DNA of 30,436 nt, from positions 1-30,436 of the IMG/VR virus record IMGVR_UViG_3300050030_000003; one strand, written 5' to 3'. The notes beneath the pieces are model-generated. The model saw only the letters and a list, made by a program, of their open reading frames with translations, ran no database searches and was not told the DNA's origin. The position numbers and the translations under genes were made by a program. The stretch is from a virus. Of the stretch, positions 4,986-12,370 are shown piece by piece. Position 1 is the stretch's first letter. Every line of letters starts with the position of its first letter.

Positions 4986-7234
4986 TCGGCCACCTGCGAG
5001 AACAGCGTGCCTTGTTCGCGCAGAGATTCCGCCGCGCGCATGTTCGCGACCGCTTGCCGGTAGTAGCTCGGCTTCAACTCCACGCCGACGAACCGGCGCG
5101 CAAGCTGGACGGCGACGTATCCCTCAGATCCGATGCCCGCGAACGGCGACAGCACGAGATCGCCGGGGTTGCTCCAGAGCAGTAGCGCGCGTTCGATCAC
5201 GTCCAGTTGCAGCGGGCAGATGTGGCGCTCGTCCTTGTCCTCGCGCGCCGATTCCTTCTGCAACGTCCGGGACTGGTTGATATCCATCCATACCGGGCTC
5301 GCGTAGCGCTGCCACAGGTCGATGGACAGCCGACCGCCGGACGTGAACGTGTCGTCGCCTACCCATCGGTCCAGTTCTCCGGCGACAGGATGCGCGTTCA
5401 CGCCCGGCTTGCGCATGGTGACGAGGTAGTCCGGGATTCCCTGGCGGCTCATGCACGAGTCCTTCACCAGTTGCTTGTGCAGCAGCCCGAGCGCTTTCGT
5501 GCGCTGCATGGCGGTAACGGGGTCCTTCCAGATGACGACCTCGGAGTGGTATACGAATCCGCGCTCCTGAAACGCCTTTATCAGCTCGCCCCGGAAGTCG
5601 CGTATCCCGATCTCGCCGTCGCGGACCTTGCTCGTCGGCAGGTTCATGCAGTGGAAGGACACGAGTCGACCCGGCTGCGTGACGCGGAACAGTTCGTCGA
5701 CCAGGAACCCGAAGTGCTCCACGAACTCGTCATAGGTCGCGGAGTTGCCCATGTCGCGGTCGCTGTTCGAGTACGTGTAGAGGCTCGCGAAGGGCGGCGA
5801 GAACACGGAGAATCCGATGGAGTCGTCCGGCAGGTCGCGCACCTTATCGACGCAATCCCCGAGGTGCACGGTCCACCCGTCGCCGGACTCGTCATCGGTC
5901 AGGTACGCGGACTCGTCGCGGGTCGTGGCGTGCAGGTTGCCTTCCGTGATCTTGTGCGTGTGCGCGACCATCGACTCCTGCATGGCGGTCGCGTCGGATT
6001 CCTTGCGCTGGACGTTTCGCACGACTTCCCCCTCCGCTTCTGACGTGACGACGTGGACGGTGACCTCTTGCGTCTGACCGAAGCGCCAGCAGCGGCGGAC
6101 GGCCTGGTAGAACTGTTCGTAGGAGTCAGACAGCCCGCAGAACGCGACGTTGGAGCAGTGCTGCCAGTTCATCCCGAACCCGGCGATGGACGGCTTGGTC
6201 ACGAGCACGCGAATGGACCCGTCAGCGAACCCGAGCATGGATGATTCCTTGTGCTCGGGCGTGTCGGGACCACGAACCTCTACGGCATCGGGAATGGCGC
6301 GGGCCAGTGATTCGGCCTCGGCGTTGAAGTCGCACCACACGATCCACGGGCCGGGGTCGGACGCGACCAGCTCCGCGACCTTGCCGACGCGGTCGGTGAT
6401 CGAGCACTTGCGGGCCGCGCGCCGGTCGTCGAGCGTTCGGGCATCGACACCGAACAGCCGGCCGTCCTCGACCAGCGACGCGCCTACCGTGTGATGTTCG
6501 ATGTGCATCGGCGGCAGGTCGAACCCGTCGTCCGGGTAGCCGAGATCGTGCGGGCTTCGCAGCACCACGGACCATGACGCGACCCATTCCCAGAACTTGT
6601 CCTCGGCGTGGCCCTTGAGCCGCCACTTCGACGTGTCAGACCCGTCGTGTACGAAGAACATGGACAGCATTTCCGTGCGCGACATCACACCCATGAACTC
6701 GGCGTGGTTGCCAAGCTCCATGTAGTCGTTCGGGGCCGGGGTCGCGGTGCACGCGAGCCGGAACGGAGTGCCGCCGAACCCGCCGATGATCGCGTTGCGC
6801 GTCTTGCCGTCGTAGGCTTTCAGGATGCTTGACTCGTCCAGCACCACGCCACCGAACGCGTCCGCGTCGAAGTGCGGGAGCATTTCGTAGTTGGCGATGT
6901 TCACGCCGGGCGTCACGTCGTCTTGAGAGCGGCAAACCGTGACCGGCACGCCGAACTTCTCGCCCTCGCGCCGGGTCTGCTGCGAGACCGCGAGCGGGGC
7001 CAGGATCAGTACGGGACGATGCGTGTAGTCAGCGACGTGACGCGCCCATTCGAGCTGCATGGGAGTCTTGCCGAGGCCGCAGTCGGCGAAGATGCACGCC
7101 CGGCCCTTCGCCACGGCCCAACGTACGATGTCGTGCTGGAAGCCGAACAACTGCGCGTTGATGGCCGTGATCTGGAATCCAGCGTCACGAGCGACAACGC
7201 GCTTCTGGTCGAGAAACTCCGCGTACCCGCTCAT
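4982..7234 (-). CDS. SNF2-type helicase fused to DNA methyltransferase
   Basis: A 750-residue two-part protein. Residues 30-400 form a superfamily 2, SNF2-like ATPase: Walker A DCGLGKT (51-57), LDESS Walker B (132-136), TATP motif III (163-166), the C-terminal motif V region TKPSIAGFGMNWQHC and motif VI QAVRRCWRFGQT (377-388). Residues 450-735 are a methyltransferase: LGDC at 458, the catalytic SPPF (479-482), a recognition-like middle, and the AdoMet-binding SPFAGIGS (696-703) with VELKPSYY. The order catalytic motif first, AdoMet motif last is the permuted beta class of amino-methyltransferases. No nuclease domain is present. Likely modifies phage DNA against restriction or couples translocation to methylation; starts with an ATGA overlap. 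Confidence 0.88.
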   Translation of the reverse strand: MSGYAEFLDQKRVVARDAGFQITAINAQLFGFQHDIVRWAVAKGRACIFADCGLGKTPMQLEWARHVADYTHRPVLILAPLAVSQQTRREGEKFGVPVTVCRSQDDVTPGVNIANYEMLPHFDADAFGGVVLDESSILKAYDGKTRNAIIGGFGGTPFRLACTATPAPNDYMELGNHAEFMGVMSRTEMLSMFFVHDGSDTSKWRLKGHAEDKFWEWVASWSVVLRSPHDLGYPDDGFDLPPMHIEHHTVGASLVEDGRLFGVDARTLDDRRAARKCSITDRVGKVAELVASDPGPWIVWCDFNAEAESLARAIPDAVEVRGPDTPEHKESSMLGFADGSIRVLVTKPSIAGFGMNWQHCSNVAFCGLSDSYEQFYQAVRRCWRFGQTQEVTVHVVTSEAEGEVVRNVQRKESDATAMQESMVAHTHKITEGNLHATTRDESAYLTDDESGDGWTVHLGDCVDKVRDLPDDSIGFSVFSPPFASLYTYSNSDRDMGNSATYDEFVEHFGFLVDELFRVTQPGRLVSFHCMNLPTSKVRDGEIGIRDFRGELIKAFQERGFVYHSEVVIWKDPVTAMQRTKALGLLHKQLVKDSCMSRQGIPDYLVTMRKPGVNAHPVAGELDRWVGDDTFTSGGRLSIDLWQRYASPVWMDINQSRTLQKESAREDKDERHICPLQLDVIERALLLWSNPGDLVLSPFAGIGSEGYVAVQLARRFVGVELKPSYYRQAVANMRAAESLREQGTLFSQVAE

Positions 7235-7458
7235 CGGTTCAGCCCGTCGCAGAGGCGACGGAAGCCGCGCAGCGTGTCGAGCGCATCGGAGCGCGGAACG
7301 ACGCGCTCAATCTCGATACGGTCGGAATCGGGGCGGTAGGTCACCCCGTCGGATTCGTAGATGAGCACTCGCGTCGTCGCGTCGTGCTCGCCACCGATGG
7401 CGCTAACGTAGAATCGTGGGCCTGTTGTGGTGGCATCCTGAGTGCTAGACTCTTTCAT
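7231..7458 (-). CDS. Hypothetical protein, first gene of early operon
   Basis: A 75-residue protein with GAGAGGGG ahead of ATG 7458. It is mostly beta-prone in the first two thirds (PRFYVSAIGGEHDATTRVLIYESDGVTYRP) and ends in a basic helix (LDTLRGFRRLCDGLNR). It is the first gene after the promoter region and its stop overlaps the helicase-MTase start as ATGA, so the two are probably made together. No known family recognised. Confidence 0.65.
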   Translation of the reverse strand: MKESSTQDATTTGPRFYVSAIGGEHDATTRVLIYESDGVTYRPDSDRIEIERVVPRSDALDTLRGFRRLCDGLNR

Positions 7459-7486
7459 GTCGGACCCCTCTCTCGGGTTCGTCCAT

Positions 7487-7519
7487 GCTCCCCGGTCCGT
7501 TCACGCGGTCGCGGGGAGC
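7487..7519 (-). promoter_or_regulatory. Leader hairpin in early 5' UTR
   Basis: gctccccg (7487-7494) and cggggagc (7512-7519) are perfect complements flanking a 17-base loop. It lies between the putative promoter and the first early gene, so it would fold in the nascent leader. It may stabilise the mRNA, act as an attenuator, or be an operator; no U-tract follows on the minus strand. Confidence 0.5.
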
Positions 7520-7533
7520 CTTACGTTTGACTC

Positions 7534-7561
7534 ACGATACACCTTGCGTCTGACACGTCAA
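7534..7561 (-). promoter_or_regulatory. Putative sigma70-type early promoter
   Basis: On the minus strand TTGACG (7556-7561) is followed after 16 bases by TATCGT (7534-7539), a 5/6 and 4/6 match to the -35 and -10 boxes. Initiation near 7527 would give a ~70-base leader before the ATG at 7458. It directly follows the terminator of the late genes, where a new promoter is expected. Confidence 0.55.
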
Positions 7562-7570
7562 GTAGACGAC

Positions 7571-7604
7571 GAAACGCCCTCGCCGGCCGAAGCAAGCGAG
7601 GGCG
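7571..7604 (-). terminator. Intrinsic terminator after the late genes
   Basis: cgccctcgc (7575-7583) and gcgagggcg (7596-7604) form a perfect nine-base GC stem with a 12-base loop. On the minus strand it is followed by GTTTCGTCGTC, a short T-rich tail. It lies about 40 bases after the stop of the holin candidate, the last gene of the lysis cassette. Confidence 0.65.
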
Positions 7605-7641
7605 CGACGTGTCCATGGAGAGCGGCCGGCACCGCTCAGGA

Positions 7642-7884
7642 TCACTTCACGAAGGTACCAGAGAACCGGTCCCCGAACAGCATCGACGCCGCCGTGATGC
7701 ACGCGCTCACGAACGCGCCGATGAACGCGGCACCAGCGGCCGACCACGCGGCCATGTCCGGCCACGCGCCCGCCTTGAGCACGTCGGACAGCGGCGGCCA
7801 CGCGAACGCGAGCGCGGTGAGCGCGGCGGCTCCGATGGCGGTGAGCAGAGCACGGACGGCTCCGTTGGCGAGGAAGGCTTTCAT
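7642..7884 (-). CDS. Holin candidate with two TM segments
   Basis: An 80-residue protein with AAAGGA ahead of ATG 7884. Two hydrophobic segments are visible, VRALLTAIGAAALTALAFAW (about 10-29) and a second, AAGAAFIGAFVSACITAASMLF (about 49-70), separated by a short polar loop, with a basic C-terminal end (GDRFSGTFVK). Size, topology and its place just after the endolysin cluster and before the terminator fit a class II holin that would open the membrane for the endolysin. Sequence family not certain; other small membrane proteins nearby could share the role. Confidence 0.6.
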   Translation of the reverse strand: MKAFLANGAVRALLTAIGAAALTALAFAWPPLSDVLKAGAWPDMAAWSAAGAAFIGAFVSACITAASMLFGDRFSGTFVK

Positions 7885-7911
7885 GGCGAGTCCTTTCTAC
7901 GTGGAACAGTC

Positions 7912-7949
7912 GGCCCCGCCCCGCCGACCGAAGTCAGCGGAGCAGGGGC
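7912..7949 (-). other. GC-rich hairpin with a UUCG tetraloop
   Basis: On the minus-strand RNA, GCCCCTGCTCCGCTGAC pairs imperfectly with GTCGGCGGGGCGGGGC around a C(UUCG)G-type loop at 7929-7932 (GAC UUCG GUC). It lies in the 95-base gap between the 61-residue gene and the holin candidate, just before the holin's ribosome binding site. No U-tract follows, so it is more likely an mRNA-stabilising or processing element than a terminator. Confidence 0.5.
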
Positions 7950-7979
7950 GTAACACCGGCCAAGGGCACCTGCCCGGTA

Positions 7980-8165
7980 TCACGTATCGTTGAGTGGCCT
8001 TGTGTAGCCACGGGTCTTGATGACGTTGGCGAGTATGCGCTTCCACTTGTGCACCTCATGGCAGGCGTTCACGAAGCCGTCGCAGGGGTGTTCGCAGCCC
8101 GCCACCAACTCGGGGGGCGGTTTGTTGCGGTCGCCAGGGCTCAGACCGCTGCGTTCGTAGTTCAC
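7980..8165 (-). CDS. Hypothetical protein with Cys/His cluster (61 aa)
   Basis: A 61-residue protein from GTG 8165, which overlaps the stop of the tiny membrane protein as GTGA; an alternative GTG at 8183 would add six residues. It contains CEHPCDGFVNACHEVHKW, a Cys/His arrangement able to bind zinc or form disulfides, and a basic C-terminus (KRILANVIKTRGYTR). It lies within the lysis cassette. No family recognised. Confidence 0.5.
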   Translation of the reverse strand: MNYERSGLSPGDRNKPPPELVAGCEHPCDGFVNACHEVHKWKRILANVIKTRGYTRPLNDT

Positions 8166-8254
8166 GGCTTCACCGTGCAGCACTGAGTAAACGCGATGGC
8201 GACGATGACGTAGACGATGCCCAGCATGCCGAACGCAAGGATCTGGCGCTTCAC
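8162..8254 (-). CDS. Tiny membrane protein of lysis cassette (30 aa)
   Basis: A 30-residue frame from GTG 8254 (overlapping the preceding stop as GTGA) to TGA 8162. A basic N-terminus (MKRQ) is followed by a single hydrophobic helix (ILAFGMLGIVYVIVAIAF) and a short TQCCTVKP tail with paired cysteines. Both its start and its stop are coupled to neighbours, which supports it as a real gene. It may assist the holin or anchor a complex; no homology is recognisable at this length. Confidence 0.5.
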   Translation of the reverse strand: MKRQILAFGMLGIVYVIVAIAFTQCCTVKP

Positions 8255-8577
8255 TTGACTACGAGATGGCCGGTGAACATGACCCAGATGGCAAGGCCCG
8301 CGATTCCGAACAGGCTCACGAGCGCCCACGCGCACACGGCCACCAGCAGGCCCCAGATGAGCGTCTTCAAGCCCTTCTGCTCATCGGCGAGCACGGTAGC
8401 CTTCTTGTCAGCGTCGGCCTTGTCCTCTTTGGTCTCGGCGAAGTGAGCGATGTCCCGGCGGACCTCCTTCAACTCGTCCTTCACGTCGCACACGTCGGTA
8501 CGCATGGCGTGTACTTCCGCCTCAACCATCGTCAGCCTCGTCTCTGATGTGGGGTTTTGTCGACGCTCGTTCTCCAC
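8251..8577 (-). CDS. XhlA-like coiled-coil membrane protein
   Basis: A 108-residue protein starting at GTG 8577. The first ~70 residues are charged and helical (RLTMVEAEVHAMRTDVCDVKD and following), with heptad-like spacing suggesting a coiled coil. The last 35 are hydrophobic (LIWGLLVAVCAWALVSLFG and IAGLAIWVMF), ending in GHLVVK. Coiled coil plus C-terminal membrane segment is the architecture of XhlA/hemolysin-type proteins encoded beside phage holins and lysins, which help recruit the lysis machinery to the membrane. Position between endolysin and holin candidate supports this. Confidence 0.65.
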   Translation of the reverse strand: MENERRQNPTSETRLTMVEAEVHAMRTDVCDVKDELKEVRRDIAHFAETKEDKADADKKATVLADEQKGLKTLIWGLLVAVCAWALVSLFGIAGLAIWVMFTGHLVVK

Positions 8578-8578
8578 G

Positions 8579-8710
8579 TCACATCCCGTTCGCTTTCTTC
8601 TCGCGCATGGCGAGGGCGATGGTCTCCTCCATCTTCCCGAGGCGCCGCTGCATCTGTTCGTTGAGGTCGAGGACCGCCTGCTCGATAGCCGAGACTTCCA
8701 TCGGTGTCAC
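8579..8710 (-). CDS. Small helical protein after endolysin (43 aa)
   Basis: A 43-residue frame starting at GTG 8710, which overlaps the endolysin stop as GTGA and has AGGGA ahead of it. The sequence is one amphipathic helix (AIEQAVLDLNEQMQRRLGKM and on), which could form a coiled coil. A frame-shifted upstream extension to 9379 is a shadow of the endolysin gene. Perhaps a partner of the XhlA-like protein that follows after no gap; unknown family. Confidence 0.55.
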   Translation of the reverse strand: MTPMEVSAIEQAVLDLNEQMQRRLGKMEETIALAMREKKANGM

Positions 8711-9483
8711 AGTGTCCCTGCCTTCACCCTCGCGAGCATCGCATCCATGCTCTCCGTCTTGGCCGTGACCTTGCGCGAGTTCACCAGCAGGCCCACGCCG
8801 CGCGCTTTGTCCACGATCTGCACCGCGGCACTCTCGCGCGCTTCCGTGAGCCATGCGACCCGCTCGACGCCCCGTGCCGTGTAGCGCCCGCTCACGACCT
8901 TGCACTTGAGGTCGGTCGCGAACTGCGTCATGGCGACGGCGTTGGGGTTCGTGGCCGGTGTCGTGAACCAGATTCTGTGGCGCACTACCGGGACCGGGAC
9001 GCCGGGCGTGTAGTTCGGCCTTCCGTAGCCCGCTACGCCGGACCGTGAGCGCAGACGGCGCATGACCGCGCCACCATTGTCGTCCGAGCTGGTGGATGTG
9101 TTGCCCTCGATGGTCTGGATGCGTCCATCGGCCGGGAGGGCTTCCACGATGCCGACGTGGTGGATGCCGAGGTCGTCGTGCTCCCGGTTCCCGTTGGGTG
9201 CGCCGAAGTTGAAGAAGACCACATCGCCCACGACGGGTGACGTGTGCCACATGCCGTGAGCGCGGAACCACTTGGACATGCTCACGGTGTAGTTGTCGGC
9301 CCCGCCGATCAGCGCAAGCGCGTTGACCTGCCCGAAGCACCACGACACGAACGCGGCGCACCACGCGGCTCCCTGCCATCCCTGGCGCAGGTTGTTGTAC
9401 TTGACGACGTTGGACCCGGCGGGCGATTCGTGGACGCCGAGCTGCGACCGTGCCACGTCGAGGACTTGCCTAGCAGTTGTCAT
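8707..9483 (-). CDS. CHAP-domain endolysin
   Basis: A 258-residue protein. The N-terminal ~160 residues are a CHAP amidase/endopeptidase: GAAWCAAFVSWCF with catalytic C42, GDVVFFNFG, HHVGIVEAL with catalytic H109, and IEGNTS supplying the third polar residue near 126-128. CHAP enzymes cut peptidoglycan peptide bonds. Residues 170-258 form a second region (FATDLKCKVVSGRYTARGVERVAWLTEARES and following) with short helices, perhaps a wall-binding or hydrolase-accessory part. No signal peptide is seen, so it probably needs a holin, in keeping with the membrane proteins that follow. Confidence 0.9.
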   Translation of the reverse strand: MTTARQVLDVARSQLGVHESPAGSNVVKYNNLRQGWQGAAWCAAFVSWCFGQVNALALIGGADNYTVSMSKWFRAHGMWHTSPVVGDVVFFNFGAPNGNREHDDLGIHHVGIVEALPADGRIQTIEGNTSTSSDDNGGAVMRRLRSRSGVAGYGRPNYTPGVPVPVVRHRIWFTTPATNPNAVAMTQFATDLKCKVVSGRYTARGVERVAWLTEARESAAVQIVDKARGVGLLVNSRKVTAKTESMDAMLARVKAGTL

Positions 9484-9604
9484 CTTCGACCACCTGCCCG
9501 GCTTCGTCGTAGCACACGCGGGGATCTTGGCTCACGTCCTGCGGCCCGTCCTCCGGGCGCACGCTGTTGTCGGATTGGTAGATCGGGAACGGGTACTCAG
9601 GCAT
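9470..9604 (-). CDS. Small acidic hypothetical protein (44 aa)
   Basis: A 44-residue frame from ATG 9604 to TAG 9470, with an excellent GAGGAGG five bases ahead. It is acidic, with aromatic residues at the N-terminus (EYPFPIYQ) and two cysteines at the C-terminal half. It bridges the gap between the hub-like tail protein and the endolysin and overlaps the endolysin start by 14 bases, so translational coupling is likely. No known family. Confidence 0.6.
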   Translation of the reverse strand: MPEYPFPIYQSDNSVRPEDGPQDVSQDPRVCYDEAGQVVEDDNC

Positions 9605-9614
9605 GCCTGCCTCC

Positions 9615-10658
9615 TCATCCGGTCGATACTCTCGAAGCCGCGCTCAGTCGCGCGAGCAGCACGTCGAGCCTGCGCGAGTGCGCGTCCAGCGTCAGGGACA
9701 CGGACGTTTCCCCGACGTGGCGCGTGCTCACGATCGGCACGGTGACAGCACCCTCGGTCAGCCCCAGCACGGTCACGAGCTGGTCACTGCGCACCTGCGA
9801 GCAGGGGAACGGCGCACCGTGCGCGTCGCGGACGAACCGCGTGGCGATCTGGCCCGTGACGGTGGCGCAGGACGCGGCGGCGGCGCTGGCCCCGACACGT
9901 GCAGCGTCCCCGGCGTCGGTGGTGTCCGCGCTCACCACCCGCGTCTTCGTGACGCCAAGCTCGGCGAGGTACGGGCTGGTGCCGGCCGTGACATCGAGGT
10001 AGGACGCGCCGCCGTTGTAGAGGACGCCTATCTTGCTGTTCATGGCCGAAGCGTCGCGCAGGTTCAGGTCGTAGTTATCAGCCTCGCGCACGTCCACGAC
10101 GTAGGCCGCGGTGGTCGGCATCGGGCCGAAGTGCGGCACCGCCCGGCCCACGGTGGGCTCGCCGTACCAGCCGTAAGCGTAGTCGGAGATGGCGAGCGTA
10201 GACGATAGGAAGTCGGCGGCGTTCTGCCCGGCCGTTCTAGCCAGCGCCGCGACCGCTGAGGTGTCTTGTGTGACCCACGCGAGGTTGGCCGCGCACTCCG
10301 GTAGCGCCCACGGGTTTTCGGCCGTCACGAGGGCGTGTATCGCATCGATGGCGTCGTGGACGTGCGCCGAGTACGTCGCGCCGCTTGCGAACGCCGACAG
10401 ACCGATCGCTCCGCCCATTCCCTGAAGTTCGTAGGCTCCGGTCACCGGGGAGCGCCACCCGAAGCCGTGCCAGCACAGGCCCCAGCGTCCGGACAGCTTC
10501 ACGTCCGCGAATACGAACCGCTCCCGCTCCCAGCGCGTCAGCAGCGCGTCGATGCTGGCCGGCCCGAGCCCGATACCCGAGTCCGTGCCCCACGTCGGCT
10601 CGCTCTTGAGCGCGACGGTGTACGCGGGGCGGCCTATCGGGGTGACGACGCAGCGCAC
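9615..10658 (-). CDS. Hub-like minor tail protein
   Basis: A 347-residue protein starting at GTG 10658, one base frame after the Dit-like gene (GGGGG ribosome site). It follows tape measure and Dit-like genes, the position of tail-associated lysin/baseplate hub proteins in siphoviruses. The N-terminal half includes a beta-rich part (RFVFADVKLSGRWGLCWHGF), the middle a hub-like sheet region (YVVDVREADNYDLNLRDAS, then KIGVLYNGG), and the C-terminal section (VTVPIVSTRHVGETSVSLTL). No hydrolase motif is visible. Assignment rests mainly on order. Confidence 0.6.
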   Translation of the reverse strand: MRCVVTPIGRPAYTVALKSEPTWGTDSGIGLGPASIDALLTRWERERFVFADVKLSGRWGLCWHGFGWRSPVTGAYELQGMGGAIGLSAFASGATYSAHVHDAIDAIHALVTAENPWALPECAANLAWVTQDTSAVAALARTAGQNAADFLSSTLAISDYAYGWYGEPTVGRAVPHFGPMPTTAAYVVDVREADNYDLNLRDASAMNSKIGVLYNGGASYLDVTAGTSPYLAELGVTKTRVVSADTTDAGDAARVGASAAAASCATVTGQIATRFVRDAHGAPFPCSQVRSDQLVTVLGLTEGAVTVPIVSTRHVGETSVSLTLDAHSRRLDVLLARLSAASRVSTG

Positions 10659-10659
10659 C

Positions 10660-12369
10660 TTAGGCCCCCGGGCTCAGGTAGCGGGGCCTGTAGCTCACCG
10701 CGACCGTCGAGACTCCCGGTGCAGCGGTCGGCGGGGTGGCAGCAGCCACGACGATGCAGTTGGTGCCGGGGCGCAGCATGAACGCGCCGCCCAACGCGTT
10801 CGAGGACGCGAGCAGGCTGTAGCCCGTGCCTCCGGTCGTTTGGTAGTAGAGGTCGCGCTCACGCGATATGGCCGCCATGTTGTCGAGCCTGATCCCCTCG
10901 CCCGCGCCAGCGGCGAAGGTAGCGATGACAGCCGCCTCGTCTATCGGCAGAAGTTCGGTCCAGTCCTGCTTGACGGTCTGCGATGCCTGTGAGGATTGCG
11001 GGCTGACGCCGATGGTGGTCTGGTACGACAGGAGGTAGTAGCCCCACAGTCGGAACAGCAACGCGCCGCCAACATGGGCGCCAGTCCCGTAGTTGTTGCC
11101 GATCATCTGGTGGAGTTCCCCACCGAAAGCGCTGTCGCTGTCTCCGACGTAGGTCGTGGAGGACCCGTAGAATCCGAGGTCGTGAACGCCCGACATCCAA
11201 CGGGGGCTGAAGTTCGCGACAGTTTGCCATCCGGTAGCAGGGCCAGCGATAGACCCCGCCGCGACCCCGTCCACGTACACACTCGTGGCCCAAGTCGAAG
11301 AGTCTATCTTGACGTCCAGTTGAGAGTAGAGTGCCAGCGGAAGACTGATCGTCTGGATGTACCCGCCGCCGCCGCCGTAAGATTCTGTGCCGGTCTCTTG
11401 GCTGCAGATGTCGGTCAAGATAGCGTCCAGCCCAGCCGAGGAAGCTCCAGCGGGGACGTTCATCACGGGGACATGGACGGGCGGGTATAGCGGCATGACG
11501 TCGAATCCGCCACTAGACGTGGTCGGCATGACGTTCGAAGATCCGTACACAGGCGGTCCCGAAGCGGTCCCCATCCACCCGAGCTTCATAGCGCCCGGTG
11601 TGGTCGCGCCGTTCTTGGCGCGGACGATAGGCAGGTAGTCGCCCTTCATGGCCGCCGCGTCCAGCACCGTGGGCGTGCCGACGGCGCTGATGAATGACGT
11701 CGGAACGCCGGACACGGACGCGCACCCGGAGCTGGTCTGCGCGTCACTCACGCCGTTGTAGTCCTGCACGAACGCGGTGCCGCTGGCGGAGGGGTTGGAG
11801 CGCAGGCCGATGGCGGTCATGGTGGTCGCCTGCGCGTGAGTCACGGTCACCATCGTCAGCGCGGGCACGTCCCCGGGCACGAGATCCACGTTCACGAAGC
11901 CACGCCCCTGCGCGATCGCGCCTGACGTGGGAGTGAGTGCGCCGCTGGAAACGTCCACGCGCGGGCCGACCCAGTAGGGCGCGGTCCGCATGTTGAGCGT
12001 GACGGTGAGCATCCCCGCTTCGGCCTTCATGCCCGACAGCTCGGACGTGTCCGATATCGGGGTACAGGCCCGCAGGGTGGTCTCCAGTATCACGTCGCCG
12101 CCCCGGGGCGTGTAGAAGACGGTGACGCCCTTGCGCAAGCGCTGGTACAGGTACGTGCGCCCTTCGTTGGCGGTCGGGCCGTCAGCCGCGACGATGCGCA
12201 CGGTGGCCGTGCGGGTGGCGTCGCCGTGCAGGTCGTTGTCCCACGTGCGCGGGTTGTCGTCCATCGCCTCCGACAGCAGCGGTGCCTCGGGCGCGTCGAA
12301 TCTCTCCAGGCTGAACGTGCAGCCCGCAGCGGTGCCGCCGTCTACGTCGAGTCCGTCGATCTGGAGCAT
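10660..12369 (-). CDS. Dit-like distal tail protein with large insertion
   Basis: A 569-residue protein, roughly twice the size of a plain Dit. Residues 1-160 look like the Dit belt domain (LQIDGLDVDGG start, LYQRLRKGVTVFYTPRGGDV, GMLTVTLNMRTAPYWVGP). A long middle section is glycine/serine rich and beta-prone (SLPLALYSQLDVKIDSSTW, VYVDGVAAGSIAGPATGW), as in carbohydrate-binding jelly-roll insertions of evolved Dit proteins. The C-terminus (NCIVVAAATP and VSTVAVSYRPRYL) closes the tail-ring fold. It would cap the tail tube and may bind the host surface. The tape measure ends one base before its start. Confidence 0.65.
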   Translation of the reverse strand: MLQIDGLDVDGGTAAGCTFSLERFDAPEAPLLSEAMDDNPRTWDNDLHGDATRTATVRIVAADGPTANEGRTYLYQRLRKGVTVFYTPRGGDVILETTLRACTPISDTSELSGMKAEAGMLTVTLNMRTAPYWVGPRVDVSSGALTPTSGAIAQGRGFVNVDLVPGDVPALTMVTVTHAQATTMTAIGLRSNPSASGTAFVQDYNGVSDAQTSSGCASVSGVPTSFISAVGTPTVLDAAAMKGDYLPIVRAKNGATTPGAMKLGWMGTASGPPVYGSSNVMPTTSSGGFDVMPLYPPVHVPVMNVPAGASSAGLDAILTDICSQETGTESYGGGGGYIQTISLPLALYSQLDVKIDSSTWATSVYVDGVAAGSIAGPATGWQTVANFSPRWMSGVHDLGFYGSSTTYVGDSDSAFGGELHQMIGNNYGTGAHVGGALLFRLWGYYLLSYQTTIGVSPQSSQASQTVKQDWTELLPIDEAAVIATFAAGAGEGIRLDNMAAISRERDLYYQTTGGTGYSLLASSNALGGAFMLRPGTNCIVVAAATPPTAAPGVSTVAVSYRPRYLSPGA

Positions 12370-12370
12370 G

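Noticed and set aside
8579-9379. 266-codon minus-strand frame over the endolysin
   Set aside because: Only the last 43 codons, starting at the GTG coupled to the endolysin stop, look like a protein; the rest is frame-shifted endolysin sequence.
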